From assembly GCF_038502225.1 (NCBI RefSeq), contig NC_091355.1, positions 10,918,448 to 10,982,447 of the forward strand: a stretch of 64,000 bases of DNA, given 5' to 3'. Below the pieces are notes generated by a model. The model ran no database searches. It saw only the letters and a list, made by a program, of their open reading frames with translations, and was not told where the DNA came from. The position numbers were made by a program, and so were the translations under genes. This stretch comes from Cherax quadricarinatus. Its lineage: Eukaryota; Arthropoda; Malacostraca; Decapoda; Parastacidae. Each line of letters opens with the position of its first letter. Position 1 is the stretch's first letter. Below are positions 10,716 to 21,979 of the stretch, one piece after another.

Positions 10716-10946
10716 GGAATTAGAGCTATACATTTCTTAGATCCAACCTTGGATCTATTCCCCAGGTATGATATTATCCATGGGGATTTGGCGCATCCCC
10801 GTAAATAATAATAACATGACAACTTTCTAATAACCTTGGATAATTTCAGTTAAGAGTCAGCAGACTACGAGCTAATAAGCAGACTCGACCAGCAGACACC
10901 TTACCAGCAGCAAGTTCAGCTCCACACCTTATAACGATAGGTAGTC

Positions 10947-12262
10947 ACATTCCCATCCCATGGCTGGTAGCCATCACATGCCCATCCCATGGCTGGTAGC
11001 CTTCACATGCCCATCCCATGGCTGGTAGTCATCACATGCCCATCCCATGGCTGGTAGCCATCACATGCCCATCCCATGGCTGGTAGTCATCACATGCCCA
11101 TCCCATGGCTGGTAGTCATCACATGCCCATCCCATGGCTGGTAGTCATCACATGCCCATCCCATGGCTGGTAGTCATCACATGCCCATCCCATGGCTGGT
11201 AGTCATCACATGCCCATCCCATGGCTGGTAGCCATCACATGCCCATCCCATGGCTGGTAGTCATCACATGCCCATCCCATGGCTGGTAGTCATCACATGC
11301 CCATCCCATGGCTGGTAGTCATCACATGCCCATCCCATGGCTGGTAGTCATCACATGCCCATCCCATGGCTGGTAGTCATCACATGCCCATCCCATGGCT
11401 GGTAGTCATCACATGCCCATCCCATGGCTGGTAGTCATCACATGCCCATCCCATGGCTGGTAGTCATCACATGCCCATCCCATGGCTGGTAGCCATCACA
11501 TGCCCATCCCATGGCTGGTAGTCATCACATGCCCATCCCATGGCTGGTAGTCATCACATGCCCATCCCATGGCTGGTAGTCATCACATGCCCATCCCATG
11601 GCTGGTAGTCATCACATGCCCATCCCATGGCTGGTAGCCATCACATGCCCATCCCATGGCTGGTAGTCATCACATGCCCATCCCATGGCTGGTAGTCATC
11701 ACATGCCCATCCCATGGCTGGTAGTCATCACATGCCCATCCCATGGCTGGTAGTCATCACATGCCCATCCCGTGGCTGGTAGCCATCCCATGGCTGGTAG
11801 TCATCACATGCCCATCCCATTGCTGGTAATTATCACATGTCCATCCCGTGGCTGGTAGCCATCACATGCCCATCCCGTGGCTGGTAGCCATCACATGCCC
11901 ATCCCGTGGCTGGTAGCCATCACATGCCCATCCCGTGGCTGGTAGCCAGCACATGCCCATCCCGTGCCTGGTAGCCATCACATGCCCATCCCGTGGCTGG
12001 TAGCCAGCACATGCCCATCCCGTGGCTGGTAGCCATCCCATGGCTGGTAGTCATCACATGCCCATCCCATTGCTGGTAATTATCAGATGTCCATCCCGTG
12101 GCTGGTAGCCATCACATGCCCATCCCGTGGCTGGTAGCCATCACATGCCCATCCCGTGGCTGGTAGCCATCACATGCCCATCCCGTGGCTGGTAGCCATC
12201 ACATGCCCATCCCGTGGCTGGTAGCCATCACATGCCCATCCCGTGGCTGGTAGCCATCACAT
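10947..12262. repeat. 29-bp minisatellite, ~45 copies
   Basis: The unit is CCCATCCCATGGCTGGTAGT followed by CATCACATG. The left two thirds carry CCCATGG with GTAGTC. The right third (from about 11770) carries CCCGTGG with GTAGCC. A distinctive segment with CCATTGCTGGTAATTATCA occurs near 11818 and 12068, 250 bp apart, indicating a higher-order duplication. It is non-coding. Confidence 0.95.
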
Positions 12263-12419
12263 ATCTACTGTAATGCTGCGAGGCTCAGCAGTTATCAGCT
12301 GGGCTTAAGGACTGGTGAGGTTGTCCCAAGCTTTTCATCTATGGATGGACATCTCTAAATACAGGAATATTATACGTCGTTCCCACAACAGCCCTCGTGG
12401 TTGTTTTGCATATGTATGT

Positions 12420-12468
12420 GTGTACTCACCTAGTTGAGGTTGCAGAGGTCGAGTCCAAGCTCCTGGCC

Positions 12469-12470
<2 letters not shown>
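12420..12470 (-). repeat. CR1 3'-terminal scrap
   Basis: About 50 bp matches the 3' terminus of the CR1 copy at 10306-10370 (TACTCACCTAGTTGAGGTTG). A (TG)n tract follows directly (12471-12501). Confidence 0.6.

Positions 12471-12501
<31 letters not shown>
12471..12501. repeat. (TG)n microsatellite
   Basis: About 15 TG repeats. Confidence 0.9.
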
Positions 12502-12503
<2 letters not shown>

Positions 12504-12504
12504 C

Positions 12505-12745
12505 AGTGTCAACATTCGAGGTCCAAGACTTACCTGTTACCAGCAGATATCAGAAAAATTGTTGGAACAAGTGAAGAAATTTCCAAGAGGAAACTGGATC
12601 ACTACCTCCATGTGCCAAATCAATCAGGCTGTGATGGCTATGCTAGTCAACGGGCCTCCAACAGTAACAGCCCGTAATCAACATTGAAGCCTGGCCCCAG
12701 GCTAGGCTGCGAGGGTGGAAAACCCCTCGAAACACATCAAAGGTA
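12505..12745 (+). pseudogene. CR1-like LINE 3' end
   Basis: The decayed frames correspond to the C-terminal end seen intact at 33120-33350. It includes a RGPRL segment, an LPADI-like segment (CCAGCAGATATCAG) and a GGAAACTGGATCACTACC stretch equal to KLDHYL. A CCATGTGCCAAATCAATCAGG stretch then leads to the end CATCAAAGGTA. The copy is 5' truncated with frameshifts. The copy at 14600-14860 ends in the same way. Confidence 0.55.
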
Positions 12746-12952
12746 TGTTATAGGTATAAGCCAAGAGAGATACACAGGGCCAGTAAACAAAATGTACAGA
12801 GTGACATAGCCACATACACAAGGATGACTAAACCGGATATACAGGGTAAATATAGGTCAGACTTACAGGGTGACTATAGCCAGACGTACAAGATCAAGAT
12901 GACGTCATCAGTTGGCTCCAGCTTTCATTTCCTCGTCTACCTTGATTTCTAC

Positions 12953-13085
<133 letters not shown>

Positions 13086-13419
13086 TAAAATTAGCAAGAT
13101 GGTGTCGTGAGGTGCGGAATACGTATGACGCCGGATGATGGACAGGTGTCTATGATAAAGACAAGAGACTACTGCTCAAGGATGACTGGGTATAACAGTA
13201 GTATTCTGGGTGATGGTTCACCCCGAAGTGGAAGCGGAGTGGACAGCCTTGAGACATTACTTCTGTACATACGAGAAAGGCCAGCCACACATGTACATCT
13301 CTTTAGCTGAAGGTTCTGATGAAAATGAAAGATTCTGCCAGACCCAGACATGGTCAAGGATAACCCGCTTCAAGTAGTGAACCACTGACCAAGTGGTTGC
13401 ATACATAAGTGCTAATACA
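13086..13419. other. Unassigned spacer
   Basis: No element or supported gene recognised. Confidence 0.35.
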
Positions 13420-13545
13420 GTTTTTATAATCAATGGGAAGAGCTAAGCCCTCGGGAACATGGAAGGTAACCAGGTTTGATCTACGGAAGGGAGAGAGGTA
13501 ACTGCCAGTACTTGAACCAAGAGCCTATCACCTGATTCAAGGAAA
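13420..13545 (+). repeat. Diverged copy of the ATT-tailed short repeat
   Basis: AATCAATGGGAAGAGCTAAG followed by CCCTCGG, and later CAAGAGCCTATCACCTGATTC, resemble in order the repeat at 16655-16835 and 25013-25190. It is strongly diverged. Confidence 0.45.
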
Positions 13546-13689
13546 TAACACAATGAGAAGAATATAAAGAAATTGTGATACTTTAAAAGAGTATTTTAAA
13601 GAAACTAGGTGAAATAAAATATTACAAGAGTCAGATGCATACAATTTGTGTACAAAGACTTCTGTAACATATATTAAAATGGAATTAAT

Positions 13690-13775
13690 GTTTGTACAGA
13701 GGTGGGTGACATTTAGGTGTACATGAAGAAAGTCCCTTGGTATGCAGAGCATTTCGGGCAGAAATATAAGAGGAA
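13690..13775 (-). repeat. Short repeat shared with 18650-18735 and 51478-51580
   Basis: The minus strand reads CCGAAATGCTCTGCATACCA, then GTCACCCA and TGTACAAACATTAAT. This is the same order of blocks as in the plus-strand copies at 18655 and 51485. It is a non-coding family of about 90 bp. Confidence 0.6.
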
Positions 13776-14419
13776 ATAATAGAGAATGGTCTCATGAAAC
13801 ATTGTTGGTGATGGTATGCAATACCGGCAAGTTGATAAATAAAATACACCTGTAACACTTGGATATCAATAAAGATAAAGAAATGTCGCAAATGTGCCAA
13901 CATTAACCTGTCAATGTTGCATACCGTCAACAATATCCTGTCTGATACAGCAACACAATGTTATTTTGGTAGAGGGTAAATCATTTGCAACTTTGGTAAA
14001 CAAGTATTTGCACGACCTAGTTCAATTAACTGGCCACGATCACCCGTGACCTCACATCTTGTATACAAGGTCTGGCTGTATATTAGTGGAGAGCTAAGAC
14101 AAAATGATCTGCCATCAACATTTGAAGCTGACCAACTAAGAAACTCATCAGTGATTCAAGGAGGCCCGAAATTAATATACAAATGTAAGGAGGGATGGAG
14201 AAAATATATATATATATATATATATATTGCAAATAGTAGTCAACAGGAAAGCTGAACCAAATTTTTGAGCTATGTTTGCCAAAAAAAAAAAAGTAAACTA
14301 TATGTTAGATAAAATACAAAGAATAAAAGATGACGGCAAAATTACTGAGGTAGAAAGTTTCAGTGTGTGTTTAAAAATAAGTGTATTTTAAATATACTGA
14401 ATCTTAATCTCAGCATAAA
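13776..14419. other. Unassigned spacer with short AT tract
   Basis: Contains a short (AT) tract at 14202-14226. No supported gene. The similarity to known elements is too weak to call. Confidence 0.35.
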
Positions 14420-14860
14420 TGGAGATTATTGAAATAACTGAAGAGGAAGTACAGAAAGTACTACTGCATGAGGGCAAGAAAAACACCAGGACCTGACGGG
14501 ACACCACCTTAGGTTTTATATGAATCCACAAAGGAATTATGATATCCACTTTAAATATATTTACTTAAAGATTTCGCTGAAAGAAAATAAACTGACAAAT
14601 AGAAAGGGAACACTTTTATTCAACATCTTACCAGAAGATATTAGAAACACTACTGGGATAAGTGCGGAAGTCTTTAAGAGGAAGCTGGACAAGTATCCTC
14701 ACCAGGTGCCAGATCAACCAGGCTGTGATGGATATATGAGGCAGCGGGCTACTAGCAGCAAGTGCCTGATTGACCAGGCTAGCACCAGACAAGCCTGGCC
14801 CATGGCCGGGCTCCGAGAGTAGAAAGGCTCTCGAAACTCATCAAAGGTAAGGTAGAAGAT
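14420..14860 (+). pseudogene. CR1-like LINE, internally deleted
   Basis: Near 14420-14535 the frames give EIIEITEEEVQKVL and then a KTPGPDGTPP-like piece followed by VLYE. This is the start of the RT domain of CR1-type LINEs. At about 14610-14860 the sequence jumps to the C-terminal end (LPEDIRNTTG, VFKRKLDKYPHQVPDQPGC) and the terminus CATCAAAGGTA. The RT core between is missing, so this is a deletion derivative or two fragments. Confidence 0.6.
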
Positions 14861-15104
14861 AGAGCACACTATGTTTATATTAAAAAAAATAGCAGGAGAG
14901 AAACAATAAACCTGTTTGGTTAACAAGTGTTGTAAAACACTGGAAAAAAAAGTTACTGAATTATTATAATCAGAAAGAAGCGCTAAACCACAAGGGTTAA
15001 AAGCTACAGAAGAACAAGCACCTGGTAACTGGTAAAAATTAGGTTTTTCGTCTAAAAAATTATTTCTATTGAATCTATGCAGTTATAATAATGATGGTCA
15101 CGGA

Positions 15105-15180
15105 AACTGTTCAGGAAATGGCTTGGTAGATTGCATTTACCTAGACATTAATAAGGCGTCTGATAAGAGTTCCCGTTCAA
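15105..15180 (+). pseudogene. CR1 RT palm fragment
   Basis: A frame reads GLVDCIYLDINKASDKSS. This corresponds to the VIYLDFSKAFDKV motif that holds the first catalytic Asp of CR1-type RTs. It stops abruptly at about 15183, where another CR1 fragment begins on the opposite strand. Confidence 0.55.
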
Positions 15181-15182
15181 GA

Positions 15183-15560
15183 CCATTTTGATACCTGGAG
15201 AGGGTTTCGGGGGATAACGCCCCCTCGGCCCAGTCCATGACCAGGCCTCGCGGTGGATCAGGACCTGATCAACCAGGCTGTTACTGCAGGCAGAACGGAC
15301 GTACGAACCACGGCCCGAGTGGTTAGGTAATGACATTAAGTACCTGTCAAGCTCCCTCTTAAAGACAGCCAGGGGTCTATTGATAATCCCCTTTATGTAT
15401 GCTGGGAAGCAGTTGAACAGTCTTGGGGCCCCTGCACTTAATGTGTTCTCTCAGCGTACTCGTGGCGCCCCTGCTTTTCACTGGGGAAATGTTGCATCGC
15501 CCATCGAGTCTTTTGCTTTCGTAGGGAGTGATTTTCGTGTGAAGATTTGGGATTTGAAAA
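15183..15560 (-). pseudogene. CR1-like LINE 3' end
   Basis: This is the reverse complement of the type of 3' end seen at 33090-33380. It has the end CTCTCCAGG, then the DQALIHREAW-like segment, the LAVFKRELDRYL region (CAGCTCCCTCTTAAAGACAG on the plus strand) and the RLFNCFPAYI region. It is short, frameshifted and 5' truncated. Its junction with 15105-15180 is a scar of two insertions. Confidence 0.65.
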
Positions 15561-15599
15561 TATAGTTAGAATAAGAGGCAGTTTATTAAGATGGATGAC

Positions 15600-15715
15600 A
15601 CTTTTCGTTTGAGTTAATGGTCCAAACCGGACCGAAAGGTCCTATGTGTGGGTTATGTACTGTTCCAGTATTGTGCCTTTTTTTCGTCAAAATGAGAACA
15701 GTTTTAAGAGGAAAA
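15600..15715 (+). repeat. GGTCC...GGACCGAAA repeat copy
   Basis: AATGGTCCAAACCGGACCGA is followed by AAGGTCC, the GTGTGGGTTATGTACTGTTC block, and a tail about GTGCCTTTTT, as at 1331-1445. The GAAACGTC box is altered to GAAAGGTC. Confidence 0.6.
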
Positions 15716-16395
15716 TGTCCTCGTGAGACATCACAGGTGAGGTGCCACAAGGATCTGTACATGTCCAATATTTTCAGTTTATATAAATGACTTACCAGAA
15801 GTAAAAAAAAAAAATGCTTGCGGGTAATGCAAAAGTCTTAAGTAAAATAAATAATAACAATGACAGCGAATCTTCAAGATGACTTGGCGACAATGAGCAC
15901 ATGAAGTGACAGATGCATGATGGAATATAATGTATATAAATGCCATGTAGTGGAAATCGGAAAAAGCAAAACCAGGCCACATGAAATAAACTGTGACAAT
16001 ATACTGAAAGTTTCTGAATGAGGGGGGAGGGGGACCTAGGAGTTATTATTAAAATTGTCACCGGAGAAACCATCTTCATGGGAACTGTCACATCTTCACA
16101 TGTGGTTTACAGCACATTTCTAGGTCAGGTGAACTACAAATGCCAGATAAAAGTGGATAAAATAGTCTGCGCGCGAACAGAAAACAGGTACTCAATGTAC
16201 ATGATTGATGTAACTCAGAATTCAATTATTCGAGGCCGTTTTACAGTAATATGTTGTGTGTGGGTACGGGAACAAGCTGCACCCGAAGGTCATATAAAGT
16301 TGTTAATAAAGTCCTATGCTACACTGGCGAACTATAAAACAGCTTTCAGATATATGGATGGAAAAATGCTAAATGATTTCTACACAAATAATCCG
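15716..16395 (+). pseudogene. Decayed CR1-like reverse transcriptase
   Basis: In shifting frames one can read EVPQGSV (RT motif GVPQGS), a YINDLPE-like piece, LQDDLATM, EYNVYKCHVVEIGKS, GDLGVII, and finally EGHIKLLIKSYATLANYKTAFRYMD. These are in the order found in the C-terminal half of CR1 RTs. Stops and frameshifts are frequent. The part before motif B is absent. Confidence 0.65.
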
Positions 16396-16399
16396 CACA

Positions 16400-16480
16400 T
16401 AGCAGAGGGAAGCTTGCGACGACGTTTCGGTCCGATTTGGACCATTTACAAAGTCACACTATTTGACTATTTGTGAATTG
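16400..16480 (-). repeat. GGTCC...GGACCGAAACGTC repeat copy
   Basis: The minus strand has AATGGTCCAAATCGGACCGA then AACGTCGTCG. The GGUCC/GGACC stem is intact and is directly followed by GAAACGUC. No upstream CUGANGA is seen. Confidence 0.6.
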
Positions 16481-16654
16481 CTCCAGTCACGGTATTACGA
16501 CTTTTTGTTCTTTCTGTTAAATGATTTACATCGTATATTACGGCAAAATTGGAAAAAAAAAAGTTATGATGAAATGATGAGAATACTGAGTAAAGGAGAA
16601 AATATAATAACCATGTGTAAGGTCACAAAACAACATGCAACAGGGTGTCTGCAC

Positions 16655-16835
16655 CGGGGATATTATTATTATTACAATCAAGGGGAAGCGCTAAACCCGG
16701 AGGATTATACAGCGCCTGGGGGGGGATGTGGAAGGCATTCAGGCTTAATTTGGGGAACTGGAGCACAGATCCAATTCCCTAAATCAAGAGCCCCTCACCA
16801 ACATCAAGGAACCTTCCTTGAGGGGCACCGGGGAT
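16655..16835 (+). mobile_element. ATT-tailed short interspersed element
   Basis: It starts with ATTATTATTATTA, then ATCAAGGGGAAGCGCTAAAC, and ends CTTCCTTGAGGGG. A near-identical minus-strand copy is at 25013-25190. A frame across most of it reads EALNPEDYTAPGGGCGRHSG and further, the same in both copies. I infer a young non-autonomous retroposon. It has no RT and no recognised protein. Confidence 0.7.
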
Positions 16836-16959
16836 AACAAAAGACAACAACTAGCAATTAAAGAAAAACGCGCGGCTGAAGGTATACTAGACTTTTTTTT
16901 GCACTGATTGAGCAACACCACCAGCACGACTCTGCTGTTGTGCCTACATGATAATTACG

Positions 16960-16960
<1 letters not shown>

Positions 16961-17038
<78 letters not shown>

Positions 17039-17056
17039 TTACACACACACACACAT
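16961..17056. repeat. (CA)n microsatellite
   Basis: About 75 bp of CA, with a short interruption at 17037-17041. Confidence 0.95.
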
Positions 17057-17394
17057 TCACACAGGAAGAACCTGATAAAGTTATACAATCATGATGAACC
17101 GGCACAATATTTTCATCTTGTTTACTTCAAGGAAGCGAAGCCTTGGTTAGACCAGCAGCCAGAATATACATCACATTACTTCAGGCACGAGTTCTGACAC
17201 ACAGCTGCGAGACAGTGTGGCAGCAACATGCAGAACACGAGAGACTAAACAAAATCTAAAAGACTAGGGTTAAGGGGTGTCTCGTGTACTTATGGACATG
17301 AACAAGAGCTTTGGAATATATAAAGAAATAAACTTCATAAACACACAGCAGGAGTTGCTAAGTCAATCCTGCCTTACCAAACTGAAACACGTCT
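17057..17394. other. Unassigned spacer
   Basis: No element or gene recognised. Confidence 0.35.
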
Positions 17395-17465
17395 ACGTGT
17401 GACTTTGTAAATGATCCTAATCAGGCCGAAACGTCGTCGTAAGCTCCTTTCTCCTACGTGCGGGT
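17395..17465 (+). repeat. GAAACGTCGTCG repeat copy, partial
   Basis: GTGACTTTGTAAATGATCCT is followed by GGCCGAAACGTCGTCGTAAG and TACGTGCGGGTTAGTG. It shares its order of blocks with 1319-1380. Its stem is weakened by substitutions. Confidence 0.55.
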
Positions 17466-17504
17466 TAGTGTATAGTTTACACTACGTCACCAGTCTAATG
17501 ACTT

Positions 17505-17945
17505 TTAACAACTAGTCGATGACTTGTACCAAGTAGTAGATGACTTATACCAACTAACAGATGACTTGTAACAACTAGTAGATGATTTGTACTTATTAGA
17601 AGATGACTTGTACCAACTAGAAGATGACTTGTACGAAGTAACAGATGACTTGTACCAACTAGATGACTTGTACCAACTAGATGACTTGTACCAACTAGAA
17701 GATGATCTGTACCAAGTAACAGATGACTTGTAACAACTAGATGACTTGTACCAACAGATGACTTGTAACAACTAGTAGACGATTTGTACCAATTAGAGGA
17801 TGACTTGTACCAACTAGCAGATGACTTGCACCAACTAACAGATGACTTGTAACAACTAGATGACTTGTACCAACTAGCAGATGATTTGTACCAACTAGAA
17901 GACTTGTAACTAGTAGATGACTTGTACCAACTAACACTACCAAGT
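17505..17945. repeat. ~20-bp minisatellite, first block
   Basis: The unit is about GATGACTTGTACCAACTAGT with length variants. The same array type recurs at 18880-19530. Both blocks are preceded by a related lead-in, CACCAGTCTAAT (17488 and 18878). Frames reading WYKSS on the minus strand are repeat translations. Confidence 0.95.
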
Positions 17946-18124
17946 ACATTAGCCTATCACCTGATTCCCATAAACCTGTCGCCTAACCCACGTACACCTA
18001 CTGAACGACTCACGTAAACCCATCTACGTTGATTACAACTTGGGTATATACAGCAGTCGAGGAGAAGAGCAACAGAGGTGCGCGTCAAATCCGCGCATAA
18101 CACAATGGCAAGAGCAAGATTGGA

Positions 18125-18445
18125 TAACATTTTCTTGGTATTTTTAACCCGGGGAGGGTTAGCCACCCAGGATAACCCAACAGAGTCCGTGGATCTTTGG
18201 GGCCTGGATCATTGGGGCCTGTCTTATATCCACTGGGATCCTTTAATCTTGTCCCTCTAGGATGCGACCCACAACAGTCGACTAACACCCAAGTACCTAC
18301 TTACTGCTAGATGAACAGGGACAACAGGTGTAAGGAAACGTACCCAGTGTTTCCACCCTTGTCGGAAATCTAACCATGGACACTCAGTACATGAGATGAG
18401 TGCACTATCAACTGATCCACAGGTACATCTGAGCCACAGGAACGA
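18125..18445 (-). mobile_element. tRNA-derived SINE, diverged copy
   Basis: In reverse complement it carries the body blocks of the fuller SINE at 35524-35842. These are a CACCTGTTGTCCCTGTTCAT block, then GTACTTGGGTGTTAGTCGAC, a GGTCGCATCCTAGAGG region and GGTTATCCTGGGTGGCTAAC. The tRNA-like head (18350-18440) is poorly kept. It sits between the two halves of a split minisatellite. Confidence 0.7.
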
Positions 18446-18596
18446 CAAAGGGAACGAAGCAAGATATCCCTAATGGAAGCATGAGTGCAAAAGGTACACA
18501 AACATATAACTCAACAAGCAGTTATTAAGGAATTACTAAGACTCCTAACTGTCTTCGGGAGGAAACTTGATTACTTCCAATAAAGTGTTCCTCTGG

Positions 18597-18735
18597 TTAC
18601 GCGAGTTAGACGTATACAACACCTGGGTATCTTTACTGACGAAACGTTTCACCCGAAATGCTCTGCATAACACCTAAATGTCACCCATCTCCGTACAAAC
18701 ACTATCATGCTGAAATAAAGATTATTATTATTCAC
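18597..18735. repeat. Fused short repeats with GAAACGTTTC
   Basis: At 18597-18660 the minus strand has GGTGAAACGTTTC and AAAGATACCCAGGTGTTG, the 3' half of the hammerhead-like family. At 18655-18735 the plus strand continues into the repeat shared with 13690-13775 and 51478-51580. The hammerhead 5' box is missing. Confidence 0.5.
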
Positions 18736-18879
18736 AAACAGGAGTCTTCAGTCCCTCACACCCTTTGATGACCACCACATTATTAATGTTACCGAATAAT
18801 GAAGTCAAAAATATTACTATAACTACTACTGTTTCAAGCAGTAGTTATAGTAGGCTATAAAAGTTTACCCTTTGTCACC

Positions 18880-19530
18880 AGTCTAATAAATGACTTGTAA
18901 CAACTAGTAGATGACTTGTACCAAGTAGTAGATGACTTGTACCAACTAGTAGATGACTTGTACCAAGTAGTAGACTTGTACCAAGTAGATGACTTGTACC
19001 AAGTAGTAGATAACTTGTAACAACTAGTCGATGACTTGTACCAAGTAGATGACTTGTAACAACTAGTCGATGACTTGTACCAAGTAGTAGATGACTTGTA
19101 CCAAGTAGTAGATGACTTGTAACAACTAGTCGATGACTTGTACCAAGTAGATGACTTGTACCAAGTAGTAGATGACTTGTACCAAGTAGATGACTTGTAC
19201 CAAGTAGATGACTTGTACCAAGTAGTAGATGACTTGTACCAAGTAGATGACTTGTACCAAGTAGTAGATGACTTGTACCAAGTAGTAGATGACTTGTACC
19301 AAGTAGATGACTTGTAACTAGTAGATGACTTGTAAAAACTAGTAGATGACTTGTAACAACTAGTAGATGACTTGTAACAACTAGTAGATGACTTGTAACA
19401 ACTAACAGATGACTTGTAACAACTAACAGATGACTTGTAACTAACAGATGACTTGTACCAACTAACAGATGACTTGTAACAACTAGTAGATGATTTGTAC
19501 CTATTAGAAGATGACTTGTACCAACTATAT
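18880..19530. repeat. ~20-bp minisatellite, second block
   Basis: This is the same GATGACTTGTACCAAGTAGT family as 17505-17945, here with mainly CCAAGTAG variants and, toward the right, AACAACTA variants. Confidence 0.95.
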
Positions 19531-20739
19531 TCTATTGAGGAAGTCTGTTGTATGGGGGTTAAAAAGCTTCAGCTTCAAGATACCTAAGTGCTGTACATAC
19601 TTGTTGGTAATGCATACCTTCAGTACGTTCCTGTAGTGTTGTAATGGTTCGTGGAGTTGTGATAGTTTTCACTGTTGTGCTAGTATGTCAATATGGTAGT
19701 GTGTCATTGTGTTAAGTGTGTTGTGGTAGTGTGTCACTGTGTTGTTTCATTGTGATGTGTTAGTGTATAGTGCGTCAGTGTAGCAGTGTAGAGTGGCGTG
19801 GTGTTACCACGACACATTTTATCGCTGTGGTGTTAACTGGTGTGTTAGGTTTAAGGCCGATGGACTGAACGAGGATCATTAAGGCCACATTCCACCTGAA
19901 CCAGTTTCTTATCCTGTGGGTTGTCAAATGACTTATATCTATCTATATGCTACACTTTCTGAAGTCCCCAGGTGTGTGTTTGGGAGAGAGACGAAGTACA
20001 CATCTCTAAGAGTCTGAATCTCGACCATTTGGCTCACCAACATCTAGAGAGACGAAGCTGACATTCTCAGATTTATTAAGGCTTAAAATCGAAGGTAGAA
20101 CCAGGCTGATGAATCCCAAGAGCTGCGATGCCAGTTGAATAATACAACACCCAACGAGAAATGGTCTACGCAAAAACGAAATACAAACAACTGGGATTCC
20201 AAATTTTAATTTTCTAAGAATAAGTCGCATTGTTTGACTACGGAGTTATCTTTGATTAAATCTATATAATGTACTTTGTGTGTGTCCACCGTGATGTGTG
20301 TGTGTGCGCCCTCAAAACAATCGAAGAACAACAAAATATAATTGGTATGCTAAGAACGTAACCTTAAATAAGAAACTTCCTCACCCTTTGATGATGAACA
20401 ATGGTGCACAAGGATACAAGGGACAGGTAAGGCCAACTGTCCACCAACACAGACCTAAACACTCAATGTCTAAGATCATTGTTATATTACCTTATTTCAT
20501 AAACCATGGAAGAAAGTGTATATAAGTATAGTGAGAGATATACACACCTCTTGTGGTATACTGTGTGGTGGTGGTAGCAGCGAGGAGTGCGTGTCAGTAA
20601 GTATAATATACAGCATATACATGCATGTAGATTTATATTTAACTTCCAAATGTGGAGTACTTCCTCCTCTAACTTTCCACGAGTTACTCACCTTCCAATG
20701 TTAGTTATGACCAGTACACAGTACTGGTGGTTAACACTG
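19531..20739. other. Unassigned stretch
   Basis: Contains a GT/AGTGT-rich run at 19650-19800 and a 74-codon minus-strand frame at 20006-20230. That frame has a hydrophobic centre, but no recognised domain or splice sites. I do not call a gene. Confidence 0.35.
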
Positions 20740-21035
20740 TGTACTCACCTAGTTGTGGTTGCAGGGGTCGAGACTCGGCTCCTGGTCCCGCCTCTTCACT
20801 GAACGCTACTAATCCTCTCTCTCCCTGCTCCATGAGCTTTATCATACCTCGTCCTAAAACTATGTATGGTTCCTGCCTCCACTACGTCGCTTGCCAAACT
20901 ATTCCACTTCCTGACACATTTGTGACTAAAGAAATACTTCCTTACATCCCTTCGACTCATCTGAATCTTCAATTTCCAATTGTGACCCCTTGTTACTGTG
21001 TCCCATCTCTGGAATATCCTGTCTGTCCACCTTGA
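20740..21035 (-). pseudogene. CR1-like LINE 3' end
   Basis: Same subfamily and same 3' terminus as 10306-10715. On the minus strand one reads MSRRDVRKYFFSHKCVRKWN and VVEAGTIHSF. Truncated 5' by the GT tract at 21036. Confidence 0.7.

Positions 21036-21064
<29 letters not shown>
21036..21064. repeat. (GT)n microsatellite
   Basis: About 13 repeats, lying at the junction of two CR1 copies. Confidence 0.9.
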
Positions 21065-21068
<4 letters not shown>

Positions 21069-21935
21069 CACCTAGTTGCGGTTGCAGGAGTCGAGTCACA
21101 GCTCCTGGCCCCGCCTCTTCACTAGCCGCTACTGGGTCACTCTTCCCGCTCCATGAGCTTTATCATACCTCTTCTTAAAGCTATCTAAGGATCCTGCCTC
21201 CACTACATCACTTCCCAGACTATTCCACTTCCTGACAACTCTGTGACTAAAGAAATACTTCCTAACATCCCTGTGATTCACTGAGTCTTCAACTTCCAAC
21301 TGTGACCCCTTGTTGCTGTGTCCCATCTCTGTAACATCCTGTCTGTCTACCTTGTCGATTCCTCTCAGTAATTTAAATGTCGTTATCATATCCCCCTCTC
21401 TCTCTCGCTCTCTCTCTCTCCTGTCTTCCAGTGTCGTCAGGTCGATTTCCCATAACCTCTTCTCGTAGGACATGCCCCTTAGCTCCGAGACTAGTCTTGT
21501 TGCAAACATTTGCACTTTCTCTAGTTTCCTTACATGCTCGGCTAGGTGTAGGTTCCAAACTGGTGCTGCATACTCCAATCTGGGCCTAACGTACACAGTG
21601 TACAGGGACCTGCACGATTTCTTATTAAAATATCGGAATCCTGTTCTTAGGTTTGCTAAGCGCCCATACGCTGCAGCAGTTATTTGGTTGATGTGCGCCT
21701 CAGGAGATGTGCCCGGTGTTATACTCACCCAAGGTCCTTTTCCTCGAGCGAGGTTTGTAGTCTCTGGCCCCCTAGACTGTACTCAGTCTGCGGTCTTCTT
21801 TGCCCTTTCCCAATCTTCATGACTTTAACATGGTGAGGTTGAACTCCATGAGCCAGTTGTTGGACCAGGCCTGCAGCCTGTCCAATTCCTTTGTAGTTCT
21901 GCCTGGTCCCCGTCAGATTGAATTATTCTTATTAA
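21065..21935 (-). pseudogene. CR1-like LINE, RT C-terminal half
   Basis: A 199-codon frame (21728-21129) contains PEAHINQITAAAYGRLANLR, YVRPRLEYAAPVWN (RT thumb-side LVRP.LEYA motif), LEKVQMFATRL, the GDMITTF motif and the C-terminal FFSHRVVRKWNSLGS block. Beyond 21728 the copy continues in another frame to about 21935 (an SDGDQAELQRN-like and ITPGTSPEAH region). The catalytic FADD part is not present. A TC-rich insert at 21391-21420 lies inside. Confidence 0.8.
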
Positions 21936-21979
21936 CTTCACATTCTGGGTCCCCATGTGGCTCCAGGTTTTCTCAGTCA

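Noticed and set aside
20006..20230. Hydrophobic 74-codon minus-strand frame as a membrane protein
   Set aside because: Short, isolated, without homology that I can recognise.
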